Below, in pieces: positions 8,588-17,810 of a DNA stretch of 37,677 nt. The notes under the pieces were generated by a model. It worked only from the letters and a program-made list of their open reading frames with translations, was not told the DNA's origin and ran no database searches. Every line of letters begins with the position of its first letter. Positions within the stretch are counted from its first letter, which is position 1. The DNA comes from Pseudomonadota bacterium (GTDB lineage: Bacteria; Bdellovibrionota; FAC87; UBA2466). Both the position numbers and the translations under genes were made by a program. The DNA is taken from the NCBI GenBank assembly GCA_009927165.1, contig RFNO01000038.1:77574-115250 (forward strand). The letters are read 5' to 3'.

Positions 8588-10518
8588 TTGGTCGTGAAGA
8601 AGAGGTTAGAGACTATCGAAGTCGTATTCAACTTTTTCAGTTGCCCGTTGTGTTGGGTTTTTTGGTTTTGATTTTTAGACTCTTTTACCTCCAAGTTATC
8701 AAAGGGGAGGAGCTTAGGCGATTTTCTGAAGCAAACCGCTTAAAAAAAGAGAAAGTGATCGCTGCGAGAGGGAAAATTTATGATCGCAACGGGAAAGTGA
8801 TCATCGATAATCGTGCTGCTTTTGATGTGGTGTTAGTATCACAGTATTATTCTTACGAAGACAAAGACAATGAACGCTTAGCCAATGCTCTTCGAATAAC
8901 CCCGAAAGAGTTTGGAAAAAGGTTGGCTAAAGTCAATCGAGGTCCCAGTTATGCACCCGGACTTCTGAAAGCGGATGTCAGCAAGGATCTCATTGCTTCC
9001 ATTGAAACATCGAAAGTTGGTTTCCCTGGTGTTGATATAGAAAACAATGTCCAAAGAAGATATCCCTTTGGTGAAGTGGGAGCTCAACTTCTTGGGTACG
9101 TAAGTGAAGTCGAAAAAAAAGATATCGCTGCTAATCCCGTGCTTCAATTAGGCGACTACATTGGACGAACTGGACTAGAGCGTCTCTATGATAATGATCT
9201 GCGCGGACTGGATGGAGTGGGATATGTGGAAGTGGATGCTCGGGGACGCAGAAGAAAAGCCGAGGGAAGTGACAAGATCTTTGGTTATTTTTCTCAAACT
9301 GATCCTAGTCCTGGTAATAGTCTGTATTTAACGATTGATATGGATCTTTCTCAGAAAGCAAATGAATCCATGCGTTCTCACTCGTTTAATGGAACAGTGA
9401 TTGCCATGGATCCTCGTACTGGGGAAATTCTTGCTTTGGTCAATCAGCCCTCTTACGATCCGGGAAAAATTTCGGGACGAGAAGTTGACCCGGATGTTTG
9501 GAGTCAGCTCCAACGAAACCCTGAGAAGCCCCTTCGCAATCGCGCCGTTCAAGATATTTATATGCCAGGTTCTACTTTCAAGGCAATTGTCGGAATTGCG
9601 GCCCTAGCAGAGGGAGTCGCAAAGAGTTCTCGCGGAATGGATTGTCATGGGTTTCTTAAAACAGGAAGCCATAAGCTGAATTGTTGGAAGACTCATGGCT
9701 GGACTGATTTTACTAAAGCCCTTCGAGAATCTTGTAATGTGTACTTTGCAAATCTTGGGACGGAGCTCGGGGTTGATCGGATTGCGAAATATGCCCGAAT
9801 GTTTGGTTTTGGTGAGCGAACAGGAGTATTAGCAAAAGGCGAGCAAAAGGGACTGATTCCCGATTCGGATTGGAAACTCAAAGCTCTTAAAGAAGAGTGG
9901 CAACCCGGAGAAACATTAAGTGTGGCTATTGGACAGGGGTTTGTTACGGTAACTCCCATTCAGTTGGTCAATGCATACGCCACTATTGCTAACGGGGGAA
10001 CTCGGTACAGACCTTATCTGGTCAGGCGGGTTGAAAAACTAAACGGTGAATTAGTCACTGAAGTTAAACCCGAGGTACAGAGTAAGTTGGATCTTCCGGA
10101 AAACGTTTGGAAAGCTGTGAAGGAAGGGCTTTTTGAGGTTGCTAATCGGCCGGGTGGAACGGCTATTGTGAGTGGCCATAGTAAAAAGACGATAATCTCG
10201 GGAAAAACGGGTACAGCCCAGGTTCGGGGCTTCAGTGATATATCAAAAGTAAAAAACTGTATGGCTCTTCCGGTAAGAGATCGGCACCATGGATGGTTTG
10301 TCGGCTATGCTCCGAAGGATGAGCCTGAGATCGCAGTTGTAGCGTTGGCCGAACATTCTTGTCATGGCGCCTCGGCTGCTCCGATTGTTCGTGACGTGAT
10401 TGAAGCTTACGTCGACAAACAAAATCTCGAAAAAGGAATTCTTCCCCAAGATGAAAAGAAGGAAGTTCCTAAAGTTAAAAAAGGACATCAACTCCCCTTC
10501 GAAGAAATGGATGAATAA
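8584..10518 (+). CDS. mrdA: Penicillin-binding protein 2 (elongation transpeptidase)
   Basis: PBP2 is the class B transpeptidase that crosslinks peptidoglycan during cylinder growth. The 644-residue protein has a short cytoplasmic N-terminus, a single membrane helix (LPVVLGFLVLIFRLFYLQVI), a pedestal dimerisation domain and a C-terminal transpeptidase domain. All three active-site motifs are present: S330-T-F-K333, S383-C-N385 and K541-T-G543. The opening of the pedestal, KKEKVIAARGKIYDRNG, is typical. The start is GTG 8584, overlapping the mreD TGA, with AGGTGAGG upstream. The C-terminus is lysine-rich and charged. The gene ends in TAATG shared with rodA. Confidence 0.96.
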   Translation: MIGREEEVRDYRSRIQLFQLPVVLGFLVLIFRLFYLQVIKGEELRRFSEANRLKKEKVIAARGKIYDRNGKVIIDNRAAFDVVLVSQYYSYEDKDNERLANALRITPKEFGKRLAKVNRGPSYAPGLLKADVSKDLIASIETSKVGFPGVDIENNVQRRYPFGEVGAQLLGYVSEVEKKDIAANPVLQLGDYIGRTGLERLYDNDLRGLDGVGYVEVDARGRRRKAEGSDKIFGYFSQTDPSPGNSLYLTIDMDLSQKANESMRSHSFNGTVIAMDPRTGEILALVNQPSYDPGKISGREVDPDVWSQLQRNPEKPLRNRAVQDIYMPGSTFKAIVGIAALAEGVAKSSRGMDCHGFLKTGSHKLNCWKTHGWTDFTKALRESCNVYFANLGTELGVDRIAKYARMFGFGERTGVLAKGEQKGLIPDSDWKLKALKEEWQPGETLSVAIGQGFVTVTPIQLVNAYATIANGGTRYRPYLVRRVEKLNGELVTEVKPEVQSKLDLPENVWKAVKEGLFEVANRPGGTAIVSGHSKKTIISGKTGTAQVRGFSDISKVKNCMALPVRDRHHGWFVGYAPKDEPEIAVVALAEHSCHGASAAPIVRDVIEAYVDKQNLEKGILPQDEKKEVPKVKKGHQLPFEEMDE

Positions 10519-11621
10519 TGCTCAAAACTGATTCGCCTAATGTAATCCGAAGCTTCAATATGGGACTGGCTGTCAGCACTTTGCTGATATTTTTAACTGG
10601 GTTAGTCACCCTTTATAGCGCAAGCCGTGGTCCTGGCTTGCAGTCTCTCGCTAAGCTTCAGGGGATTTATTTTATCGCAGGGTGCATTATCACTCTCATG
10701 ATCGTCTTCATTGATTCCGATTTTTGGAGAAAATTGGCCTATCCTACCTATGTTGTTTGCTTGGGTCTTCTGACGTTGGTACTGTTGGTGGGCCACGTGG
10801 GAAATGGAAGTCAGAGATGGATTAGCTTAGGCTTTTTTAAACTACAGCCTTCAGAATTTGCGAAAATTGCTATCGTTCTGGCACTTGCAAAGTATTTTTC
10901 TGAGGATAAAGCGGGAGCGCCGTATACTCTCAAGCGACTGCTGGGTCCCGCTTTAATGATTATTCCTTATTTTATTTTAATTAAGCGGCAACCAGACATG
11001 GGGACTGCCGGGATTGTGTTTCTAACCGCGGCTTCCATGATCATGTTTATCGGTGTGGAATGGAAATCCATCTTTTTAGTTCTCGTGGTTGCCCTGATCA
11101 GTCTTCCTTTGGCCTACAAATATGTGCTTCACGATTATCAACGAAACCGAGTTCGTACTTTTCTGGATCCTTCTTCTGACCCGCGAGCGACTGGTTACAA
11201 CGCCCTCCAATGTAGAATTGCAGTAGGCTCAGGTAAGTTTTTGGGGAAAGGATATATGGAGGGGACCCAAGCGCAGCTTAATTTTATTCCGGAGCAGCAC
11301 ACGGACTTTATTTTTTCGGTTTTCGCAGAAGAGCGCGGATTTTTAGGAGCGTTAGTATTACTAGGCTTTTATGCGAGTTATTTAGTTTATTCATTCCGGA
11401 CAGTGTTGAGGGCTAGAGATAAATTTGAAATGTTAGTAGCGTTTGGTCTTAATGCAGTAATGTTTTGGCATATATTTATCAATATCGGGATGGTCATTGG
11501 CGTACTTCCGATTGTGGGTGTGACGCTTCCCCTGTTTAGTTATGGGGGTTCTTCCATGATGATGTTTATGATCTGTACGGCTCTTTTACTAAACATTAGT
11601 AGAAAGAAGTACATTTTCTAG
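10518..11621 (+). CDS. rodA: RodA, SEDS peptidoglycan glycosyltransferase
   Basis: RodA polymerises lipid II into glycan strands as partner of PBP2. The 367-residue protein has about ten membrane helices and the conserved SEDS features: GNGSQRWISLGFFKLQPSEF, KRQPDMGTAGIV, and the late loop FIPEQHTDFIFSVFAEERG, with GMVIGVLPIVGVTLPLFSYG near the C-terminus. Length is normal. Its ATG shares a base with the PBP2 stop codon, so the two are translationally coupled. It is the last gene of the mre operon; the mutase gene on the other strand ends nine bases away. I saw no convincing hairpin terminator in that gap. Confidence 0.96.
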   Translation: MLKTDSPNVIRSFNMGLAVSTLLIFLTGLVTLYSASRGPGLQSLAKLQGIYFIAGCIITLMIVFIDSDFWRKLAYPTYVVCLGLLTLVLLVGHVGNGSQRWISLGFFKLQPSEFAKIAIVLALAKYFSEDKAGAPYTLKRLLGPALMIIPYFILIKRQPDMGTAGIVFLTAASMIMFIGVEWKSIFLVLVVALISLPLAYKYVLHDYQRNRVRTFLDPSSDPRATGYNALQCRIAVGSGKFLGKGYMEGTQAQLNFIPEQHTDFIFSVFAEERGFLGALVLLGFYASYLVYSFRTVLRARDKFEMLVAFGLNAVMFWHIFINIGMVIGVLPIVGVTLPLFSYGGSSMMMFMICTALLLNISRKKYIF

Positions 11622-11630
11622 AAACGCTGC

Positions 11631-14600
11631 TTACATACTCCGACGATATTGGCCGCCAATTTCATAAAGGGCGCGACTAATTTGGCCAAGAGAGCATACG
11701 CGTGCGGCACTCATGAGAGATTCAAAAATATTACCGCCATTAGAAGCTGCTCTTTTTACTTCTTTCAGAGCTATTTCAGCCTCGTTTCGATTTCGATTCT
11801 GAAATTCTCGGAGTCGGGAAATTTGTTCGGTTTTCTCTTCGTAAGTAGCGCGGGTCAGAGGAGAACTGTAACTTTCTGCAAAAGCGCTGGAAGAAGGATT
11901 TAAATAAGTGTTTACCCCTACTATCGGGAGGGTTCCATCATGCTTCTGAGTTTCATAATGGAGTGATTCTTCTTGGATTTTCGAGCGCTGATAATGAGAT
12001 TCCATCGCTCCCAAAACGCCGCCTCGCATCGACAAACGCTCAAACTCAGCAAGCACAGCTTCTTCCACTAAGTCGGTCAATTCCTCAATAAAAAAACTGC
12101 CCTGGAGGGGATTCTCATTTTTAGCCCATCCTAATTCCTTAGTGATAATGAGCTGAATAGCCATAGCTCGTCGCACACTCTCTTCGGTAGGGGTAGTTAA
12201 TGCTTCATCATAAGCATTGGTATGTAGGGAATTACAATTATCAAAAATAGCTATCAGAGCTTGAAGAGTGGTGCGAATATCATTGAAGCTCATTTCTTGA
12301 GCGTGAAGCGAGCGCCCAGAAGTTTGGATATGATATTTAAGTTTTTGGCTCCGCTCATTAGCACCATAAAGCCGCTTCATAGCAACAGCCCATATCCGAC
12401 GAGCGACTCTTCCGATTACAGTATATTCCGGGTCTAACCCATTGCTGAAAAAGAAACTGAAGTTGGGAGCGAAATCATCAATCTTCATGCCCCGAGCGCG
12501 GTAATACTCTACATAAGTAAAACCGTTCGCTAAAGTAAAAGCAAGCTGGCTGATGGGATTGGCGCCTGCTTCCGCAATGTGATAACCGCTGATGCTAACT
12601 GAGTAGTAATTGCGAATTTGATTCTGAATGAAATAGCTTTGAATATCGCCCATCATTCGGAGCGCAAACTCTGTTGAAAAAATACAGGTGTTTTGGGCTT
12701 GATCCTCTTTCAAAATATCAGCTTGTACGGTTCCTCGGACTTGCCGAAGTGTTTGGGCTTTTAAGTCTAAATATTCAGTATCAGTTGGCGAACGTTTTTG
12801 AGCAGCTTTAAATTTGTCGACTTGTTGGTCAATGGCGGCATTAAAGTAGAAAGCTAACAGAATGGGCGCAGGCCCATTTATGGTCATGGAAACGCTTGTG
12901 GAAGGATCGCAAAGATCAAATCCAGAATAAAGAATTTTTGCATCCTCAAGAGTACAAACACTTACGCCGCTTTCGCCTATTTTACCGAAAATATCAGGGC
13001 GCTCTGCGGGGTCTTCACCGTACAGGGTAACACTGTCAAAAGCGGTGGATAATCGCTTAGCTTTCTCTCCGTCGCACAGCAAATGAAAGCGACGATTGGT
13101 GCGGGCAGGAGTTCCTTCCCCTGCAAATTGTCGTTTTGGATCCTCTTCAGTGCGTTTGAACGGAAATACTCCGGCTGTAAAAGGGAAGTGTCCTGGCAAA
13201 TTTTCAAGCAGTAGAAAGCGAGCAAGCTCAGATTTGGAGTGAAATTTAGGCAGAGATATTTTACGAATATTTTGGTGACTCAAGCTTTTATTAACTAGGG
13301 GAGCGGAGAAAGTTTGGTTTCGTACTTGGTAATCGAAAGCGTCTTTCTCATATTCTTTTCTGAGCGACTGGTAAGCTTCTAAAGTCGATTGAACTTCATT
13401 GGGAATTGTCTCCCGGGTTCGTTCCAACACCTCTTGAACTTCCGATTTTGCCGACGGCGAGAGTGGCGACGAGGAAGTAACAAGCTGCTCTAGGGCTTCT
13501 TGTTGTTTTAGTGCATCCTCAACAACCATTACTTGTTTTTTATAGTCTCTGATGGATTTGGAAATTTCCGCCAAGTATTGAGTTCGTTCTTTTGGAACAA
13601 TGGAAAACTGATGCGGGGGAGGGATTTGAAAATCCTGATCCAACGGTAGGCGTTTGTTGGTGGCCCGCCGAATTTTTTGTAAATGGTGAAATACCTGGTT
13701 GACACCAGAGTCATTAAAACGAGAGGCAATTGTACCGAAAATAGGATATCGGTTGACTGGGACATTCTCAAATTCTCTGTGATTTCGTCTGAATTGTTTC
13801 CGCACTTCGGTCAAAGCGTCAACAGCACCAGCTTTTTCAAATTTATTGAGGACAACTAAGTGAGCAAAGTCGAGCATCCCTATTTTTTCCAGCTGAGTGG
13901 GGGCACCAAACTCACTGGTCATTACGTAAAGGTTCAGGTCAACTAAATCGGTTATAGAAGTATCTGCTTGGCCAATTCCACCAGTCTCTACAAATACCCA
14001 ATCGAATCGGGCCGCTTTCAAAAACGAGATAGAATCTTGAGTAGCGCGGCTAATTGAAACATGCGCCTCTCGAGTAGCGAGTGACCTCATGTAACAGCGG
14101 GGATTGGCCAAACTGTTCATGCGCAACCGGTCGCCCAGCAAGGCCCCGCCGGTTTTTCTTCTGGTAGGGTCAATCGCCAGAATGGCAACTCGAGCTTTGG
14201 GATCAGTTTCTAAAATTCGCAGGACCAGTTCATCGGTAAGGCTCGACTTTCCTGCTCCTCCCGTTCCCGTCATTCCCACGACAATCGAATGCGATTGAGC
14301 ACAGCGAGCTGCTTCAAGGTGACTGAGAAAGCCGGCGAATTGTTTTTCGAGTTTTAGGGAATAGAAAGCTTCTTCCCCTAGTTCCGCACAAGTGAGTATT
14401 TCCCCCAGCGACTGGTACTGTTCAGGAAAGTGCGAAAGGGCAGCCCAGTGTTTGTTCTGCAGGGGATGATGTTTTATTTGGGCAAGCATGTGGCGAATAA
14501 TCCCCTGAAGCCCTAATTGACGCCCATCCTCTGGGGAATAAATTTTGGCGACTCCGTAATCTTCTAAGAGTTTGCTCTCTTGCGGGGTAATAGTTCCACC

Positions 14601-14900
14601 GCCTCCGCCAAAGACAAGGATGTGTTCAGCGTTCTTGTTCTTCAATAAGTCTATAATATACTTAAAGAATTCAACGTGCCCTCCTTGATAACTACTGAGA
14701 GCGATAGCTTGAGCATCTTCTTGAATGGCCGCTTCGACAATCTCCTGGGCTGAGCGATTGTGGCCTAAGTGAATGACTTCAGCGCCTTCCGAAAGAAGGA
14801 CTCTTCGCATGATGTTGATGGCAGCATCGTGCCCATCAAATAGGGAAGCAGCTGTGATAAATCGAGGTTGAACGGTATGGGAAATGTTAGGGGACGACAT
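11631..14900 (-). CDS. icmF: Fused isobutyryl-CoA mutase IcmF (B12-dependent)
   Basis: IcmF interconverts isobutyryl-CoA and butyryl-CoA using adenosylcobalamin and carries its own G-protein chaperone. The 1089-residue chain shows the full order: a B12-binding domain (residues 1-150) with DGHD at 22-25, H24 being the expected lower cobalt ligand, and a FGGGGGTI loop; a MeaI-type GTPase with P-loop ending in GAGKSS (K218); a linker; and the large mutase barrel from about residue 560, including QFAGEGTPARTNRRF, KRLSTAFDSVTLYG and SVSMTINGPAPILLAFYF. Length agrees with characterised IcmF proteins (about 1080-1095). It would serve valine or branched-acyl-CoA metabolism. Related pivalyl-CoA mutase specificity is not excluded. 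No strong ribosome site precedes the ATG. Confidence 0.95.
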   Translation of the reverse strand: MSSPNISHTVQPRFITAASLFDGHDAAINIMRRVLLSEGAEVIHLGHNRSAQEIVEAAIQEDAQAIALSSYQGGHVEFFKYIIDLLKNKNAEHILVFGGGGGTITPQESKLLEDYGVAKIYSPEDGRQLGLQGIIRHMLAQIKHHPLQNKHWAALSHFPEQYQSLGEILTCAELGEEAFYSLKLEKQFAGFLSHLEAARCAQSHSIVVGMTGTGGAGKSSLTDELVLRILETDPKARVAILAIDPTRRKTGGALLGDRLRMNSLANPRCYMRSLATREAHVSISRATQDSISFLKAARFDWVFVETGGIGQADTSITDLVDLNLYVMTSEFGAPTQLEKIGMLDFAHLVVLNKFEKAGAVDALTEVRKQFRRNHREFENVPVNRYPIFGTIASRFNDSGVNQVFHHLQKIRRATNKRLPLDQDFQIPPPHQFSIVPKERTQYLAEISKSIRDYKKQVMVVEDALKQQEALEQLVTSSSPLSPSAKSEVQEVLERTRETIPNEVQSTLEAYQSLRKEYEKDAFDYQVRNQTFSAPLVNKSLSHQNIRKISLPKFHSKSELARFLLLENLPGHFPFTAGVFPFKRTEEDPKRQFAGEGTPARTNRRFHLLCDGEKAKRLSTAFDSVTLYGEDPAERPDIFGKIGESGVSVCTLEDAKILYSGFDLCDPSTSVSMTINGPAPILLAFYFNAAIDQQVDKFKAAQKRSPTDTEYLDLKAQTLRQVRGTVQADILKEDQAQNTCIFSTEFALRMMGDIQSYFIQNQIRNYYSVSISGYHIAEAGANPISQLAFTLANGFTYVEYYRARGMKIDDFAPNFSFFFSNGLDPEYTVIGRVARRIWAVAMKRLYGANERSQKLKYHIQTSGRSLHAQEMSFNDIRTTLQALIAIFDNCNSLHTNAYDEALTTPTEESVRRAMAIQLIITKELGWAKNENPLQGSFFIEELTDLVEEAVLAEFERLSMRGGVLGAMESHYQRSKIQEESLHYETQKHDGTLPIVGVNTYLNPSSSAFAESYSSPLTRATYEEKTEQISRLREFQNRNRNEAEIALKEVKRAASNGGNIFESLMSAARVCSLGQISRALYEIGGQYRRSM

Positions 14901-14939
14901 GGTCTTACTGGATTCTTCCTTTTTTCATTTAAGAAACAC

Positions 14940-14968
14940 TATATAATCCGGTATTTGAAGAACAGCAA
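14940..14968 (-). promoter_or_regulatory. Putative promoter for icmF
   Basis: On the minus strand TTGCTG (14963-14968) and TATATA (14940-14945) are 17 bases apart, giving a leader of about 30 bases before the icmF ATG. The same AT-rich stretch contains TATAAT at 14942-14947 on the plus strand, which could serve RNase D but lacks a recognisable -35 box. Confidence 0.4.
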
Positions 14969-15015
14969 TAAACTGAAGGGAAATAAGAATATAAATTATA
15001 CGACACTCTAGGGAT

Positions 15016-16197
15016 ATGAAGCGCGCACGACCACAACTTTTAACGACGGTTGACCAAGTTTTGCAGGCCAGCCGGGCAATTCAGCAAGCTTCGGTTATCG
15101 GGGTCGATACCGAATTTATTCGAGAAACCAGTTTTTATCCACGGATTGCGCTCATTCAGGTTGCCACTGAGAATGAGGTGTGGCTTTTTGATCCCACTAT
15201 TTTGACCAAAAATGAACTAGAGCCGCTCTTAAAAATTTTTGTCGATTCAAATTGCCTAAAAATTTTTCATGCCAGTCAAGCCGATCAGGAGTGTCTTTTT
15301 TGGACCTATGGCGTTCTGGCTTCGCCTGTTCTGGATACATCAGTCGCCGCGGGACTTTGTGGAATGGGAGATAGTATTGGGTTGCAAAAGCTCTTAAGAG
15401 AAACATTAGACATTCATGTTCCCAAAGGGCGCGCTCGAGCTAAATGGCTGTCACGGCCACTTTCAGACGAATTACTTCATTATGCGGAAGAGGATGTCGC
15501 CCACTTAGTACGGTTAACCAAAAAACTGAAAAGCAAATTGGTGTCTTTAGATCGATGGGACTGGGCTTTAGAAGAGAGTAGGGTAGACGCTAAAGTATTT
15601 GATGTTTCGCCTGATGATCTTACCCAAAAAATTGCAAAAGGAGCTCACTTAGAACGTGAACAACCCATTTTGGCAGAATTGATTCGTTGGAGAGAAAAGA
15701 GAGCCAGAGATGCCAATTTACCGAGAGGTTGGATTGCCGATAATGAAGTGCTTATTTCGATGGCTCGTGTGCAACCCAAGACTCTCGATGAACTAAAAAC
15801 TTTTCGCGGCATCCATGCTAAGGAAATTGAGAAGAGTGGAAAAGTTATTTTGGATGCCATTGCCTTAGGAAGAGAAAAAAGTCTAAACTGGAAACCTGAA
15901 CCACGACTTGAACTTCCCCGGATCGATTCCCATGCAGTGGACCTTATTCAGACTTACATTGCATTTTTGGCAAGTGAGTTGGAAATCATGCCTAGGTATT
16001 TAATGAATTCTCATCAATCGACCCAAATTCTCTACTATTTGGATAAAACTAAAGAGGAATGGGTTCAGTGCGGAATCCTTTCCCCTCAAGCAGCTAAACT
16101 CATCGGTGAGGACCTGAAAGCGTTATTTGGGGGTGAGAGAGCCCTGAGAATTAAAAATAAAAAGCTCGGCGTGATCGATTTAAGTCAGAAAGCTTGA
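15016..16197 (+). CDS. rnd: Ribonuclease D
   Basis: RNase D is a 3'-5' exoribonuclease used in tRNA and small RNA maturation. The 393-residue protein has the DEDDy exonuclease fold: GVDTEF (D31, E33) in Exo I, FHASQADQECLF in Exo II, and YAEEDVAHL in Exo III, where tyrosine and aspartate complete the metal site. An HRDC domain follows (about residues 215-290, including LPRGWIADNEVLISMA), and a third helical C-terminal part is present, as in the E. coli enzyme (375 residues). The ATG has TAGGGAT directly upstream. It is divergent from icmF with 115 bases between the starts. Confidence 0.94.
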   Translation: MKRARPQLLTTVDQVLQASRAIQQASVIGVDTEFIRETSFYPRIALIQVATENEVWLFDPTILTKNELEPLLKIFVDSNCLKIFHASQADQECLFWTYGVLASPVLDTSVAAGLCGMGDSIGLQKLLRETLDIHVPKGRARAKWLSRPLSDELLHYAEEDVAHLVRLTKKLKSKLVSLDRWDWALEESRVDAKVFDVSPDDLTQKIAKGAHLEREQPILAELIRWREKRARDANLPRGWIADNEVLISMARVQPKTLDELKTFRGIHAKEIEKSGKVILDAIALGREKSLNWKPEPRLELPRIDSHAVDLIQTYIAFLASELEIMPRYLMNSHQSTQILYYLDKTKEEWVQCGILSPQAAKLIGEDLKALFGGERALRIKNKKLGVIDLSQKA

Positions 16198-16205
16198 GAG
16201 ATATC

Positions 16206-16439
16206 TTAAACCGATTGATTGCAGTAATCAGAGCAATCCAACGGGTCCACTACTTCGTCGAGACACATCTCCAAGCAGCTTTTTTGTTGGCAGCCTGATT
16301 CTGGCGAAGGGCAAACTTGCACAGCTTCGAGCGTTTCGGAGAGCATATCATCCCCAAGAGCGCGAATGCTCTGGGGTGCAAGTAAGCAACAGAGGCCTAT
16401 GAACATCCCCCTGCCTATATATTTCAAAAGAACACGCAC
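16206..16439 (-). CDS. Small exported cysteine-rich protein, twin CX3C motif
   Basis: No family is recognised. The 77-residue product begins with a signal peptide (about residues 1-27, ending SIRA before LGDD) and the short mature part holds six cysteines at 43, 50, 55, 59, 69 and 73. The last four form CX3C-X9-CX3C, a twin CX3C arrangement that commonly closes a helical hairpin with two disulfides. The mature peptide is acidic. The GTG start is supported by GAGGAGGAG five bases upstream, one of the best ribosome sites in the window; an internal ATG at codon 12 is a weaker alternative. The gene ends eight bases from the RNase D stop on the opposite strand. It is probably a periplasmic or secreted disulfide-rich peptide. 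Confidence 0.65.
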   Translation of the reverse strand: MRVLLKYIGRGMFIGLCCLLAPQSIRALGDDMLSETLEAVQVCPSPESGCQQKSCLEMCLDEVVDPLDCSDYCNQSV

Positions 16440-16539
16440 CGCTCCTCCTCAGGTGAATACACTCACCCTCAGATTATCAATGAATTATGAAGGAAATATG
16501 GTGATCTGACGCAGAGCCCTCATAATCTCATGAAATTGT

Positions 16540-16547
16540 GTCGATAG
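16540..16547 (+). promoter_or_regulatory. Possible FliA-type -10 element
   Basis: GTCGATAG matches the sigma-28 -10 consensus GCCGATAA at six of eight positions, and CATAATCT (16521-16528) lies the usual 11 bases upstream but matches TAAAGTTT poorly. It would start transcription almost at the ATG 16555. Confidence 0.2.
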
Positions 16548-16554
16548 CTTCATT

Positions 16555-17022
16555 ATGAGAAGGATTCTAGTTATTTTAGGGATTTTGACGGTTAGGGTAG
16601 GCTTGTCTGGTGAAGTTTTACCTGCACGTTCTAACCTGATGGATCTAGGGGAAGGAGGGGCGCCATCCTCCCTAACAACTTCCGTTGAGAACGATTTTGA
16701 AAACGAAGAAAGGGAAATCCAGCATACGGAAAAAAACCCTCTAACGAGTTTGGACGCTGATGGTTTTCCAGAGTTGAGCACAACGGCCACTTCTGAAGGA
16801 TATTTGACCGCGGACGAATGGGAAATGGGGCCTTCTTCTCGAAGTGGAGAGGATTGGAGTGCTTTGCGTGAGGTGCTCTCCGAACCCGGAGAAAGTCCGT
16901 TATCTCCTTTGGGTTCTGAGGGGACTATTCAAGAAGACGATGCTCCTGCTCAGATTGATTGGAAAACATCCGGGATAGGGACCAGTCAAGAATCTTCCGA
17001 CACTACATCTGAAAAGTACTGA
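16555..17022 (+). CDS. Small acidic exported protein of unknown function
   Basis: The 155-residue product has a short signal peptide (MRRILVILGILTVRVGLSG, cleavage probably near residue 19) and then a strongly acidic, serine- and threonine-rich sequence with no cysteine and no recognisable fold; it is likely disordered. Examples of its composition are ENDFENEEREIQ and LSEPGESPLSPLGSEGT. There is no ribosome site before the ATG, so either translation is leaderless or expression is low. It is divergent from the small cysteine-rich protein, with 115 bases between, and its 3' end overlaps the xthA 3' end by 20 bases. Coding status rests on the clear signal peptide and the long open frame; no homology is known to me. 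Confidence 0.55.
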   Translation: MRRILVILGILTVRVGLSGEVLPARSNLMDLGEGGAPSSLTTSVENDFENEEREIQHTEKNPLTSLDADGFPELSTTATSEGYLTADEWEMGPSSRSGEDWSALREVLSEPGESPLSPLGSEGTIQEDDAPAQIDWKTSGIGTSQESSDTTSEKY

Positions 17023-17794
17023 TGACTGGAGCGTGATCAGAAGGCTGGACTCCTTTGCGCTCGTTTCGATCTACGTAGGAGTCTTTTAGGTGTTCAATCA
17101 TGGGCTCTGAACCTAAGATGAAATCAATTCTTAACCCCAAGTCTTTCGGAAACGATAGGTTACGATAATCCCACCAAGTGTATGATTTCTGCTTTGGAAA
17201 AAGGGTTCTGAAAGTATCCACTAAGCCCAGATTCATTAATTCGGTGAGCGCCAGTTTTTCTGGATCAGAGAAAAGAATCTTTCCTTCCCAAGCTTTGGGG
17301 TCATAGACATCTTGATCCTCCGGGGCAATGTTAAAATCCCCGCAAACAACGAAGGGGTTTTTGGAATTAAAGTGGTTTTTGAGGAAAGATTTGAATCGAG
17401 CCAACCATTTTAGTTTGTATTGATATTTCTCTGATCCCACTTCTTGTCCATTGGGCACGTAAACGCAAATTACGGTTATACCATCAAACGTTCCGGCAAT
17501 CAGTCGGGCAGCGGGGTCATCAACTTCATCATTCATGCCTTTCCACACTTGGCTGGGTTTGATTTTTGAAAGCAGAGCAACTCCATTATAAGTTTTTTGA
17601 CCATACACAGCCGCTTGATAGCCTGCCGCTTTCAACTCCTCAAAAGGAAACTGTCCCTCTACACATTTTAGTTCCTGTAAACAGACAATATCGGGATCTT
17701 CTCTTTCCAAAAAATTGAGGAGTCTTGGAAGCCGAACCTTGATGGAATTTACATTCCAAGTTGCAACTTTAAGGAGCTTTTTAGAGCGTTTCAT
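17003..17794 (-). CDS. xthA: Exodeoxyribonuclease III
   Basis: This is the ExoIII/AP endonuclease that cleaves at abasic sites and degrades DNA from 3' ends. From ATG 17794 it has 263 residues and all family signatures: KVATWNVNSIKVRL at the N-terminus, the metal-binding glutamate in CLQELKC, VCVYVPNG, the GDFNIAPEDQDVYDP loop and a C-terminal SDHAPVI with the catalytic histidine. The frame extends upstream to 17836, but that would overlap cutA; ATG 17794 has AAAAAGG at a fair distance and gives the typical N-terminus, so I prefer it. The gene is divergent from cutA with 33 bases between the starts. Confidence 0.95.
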   Translation of the reverse strand: MKRSKKLLKVATWNVNSIKVRLPRLLNFLEREDPDIVCLQELKCVEGQFPFEELKAAGYQAAVYGQKTYNGVALLSKIKPSQVWKGMNDEVDDPAARLIAGTFDGITVICVYVPNGQEVGSEKYQYKLKWLARFKSFLKNHFNSKNPFVVCGDFNIAPEDQDVYDPKAWEGKILFSDPEKLALTELMNLGLVDTFRTLFPKQKSYTWWDYRNLSFPKDLGLRIDFILGSEPMIEHLKDSYVDRNERKGVQPSDHAPVISTFQM

Positions 17795-17810
17795 GGTGTT
17801 GACCTTTTTG

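Noticed and set aside
11600-11640. Terminator between rodA and icmF
   Set aside because: The gap is nine bases and I found no stable hairpin or T run on either strand.
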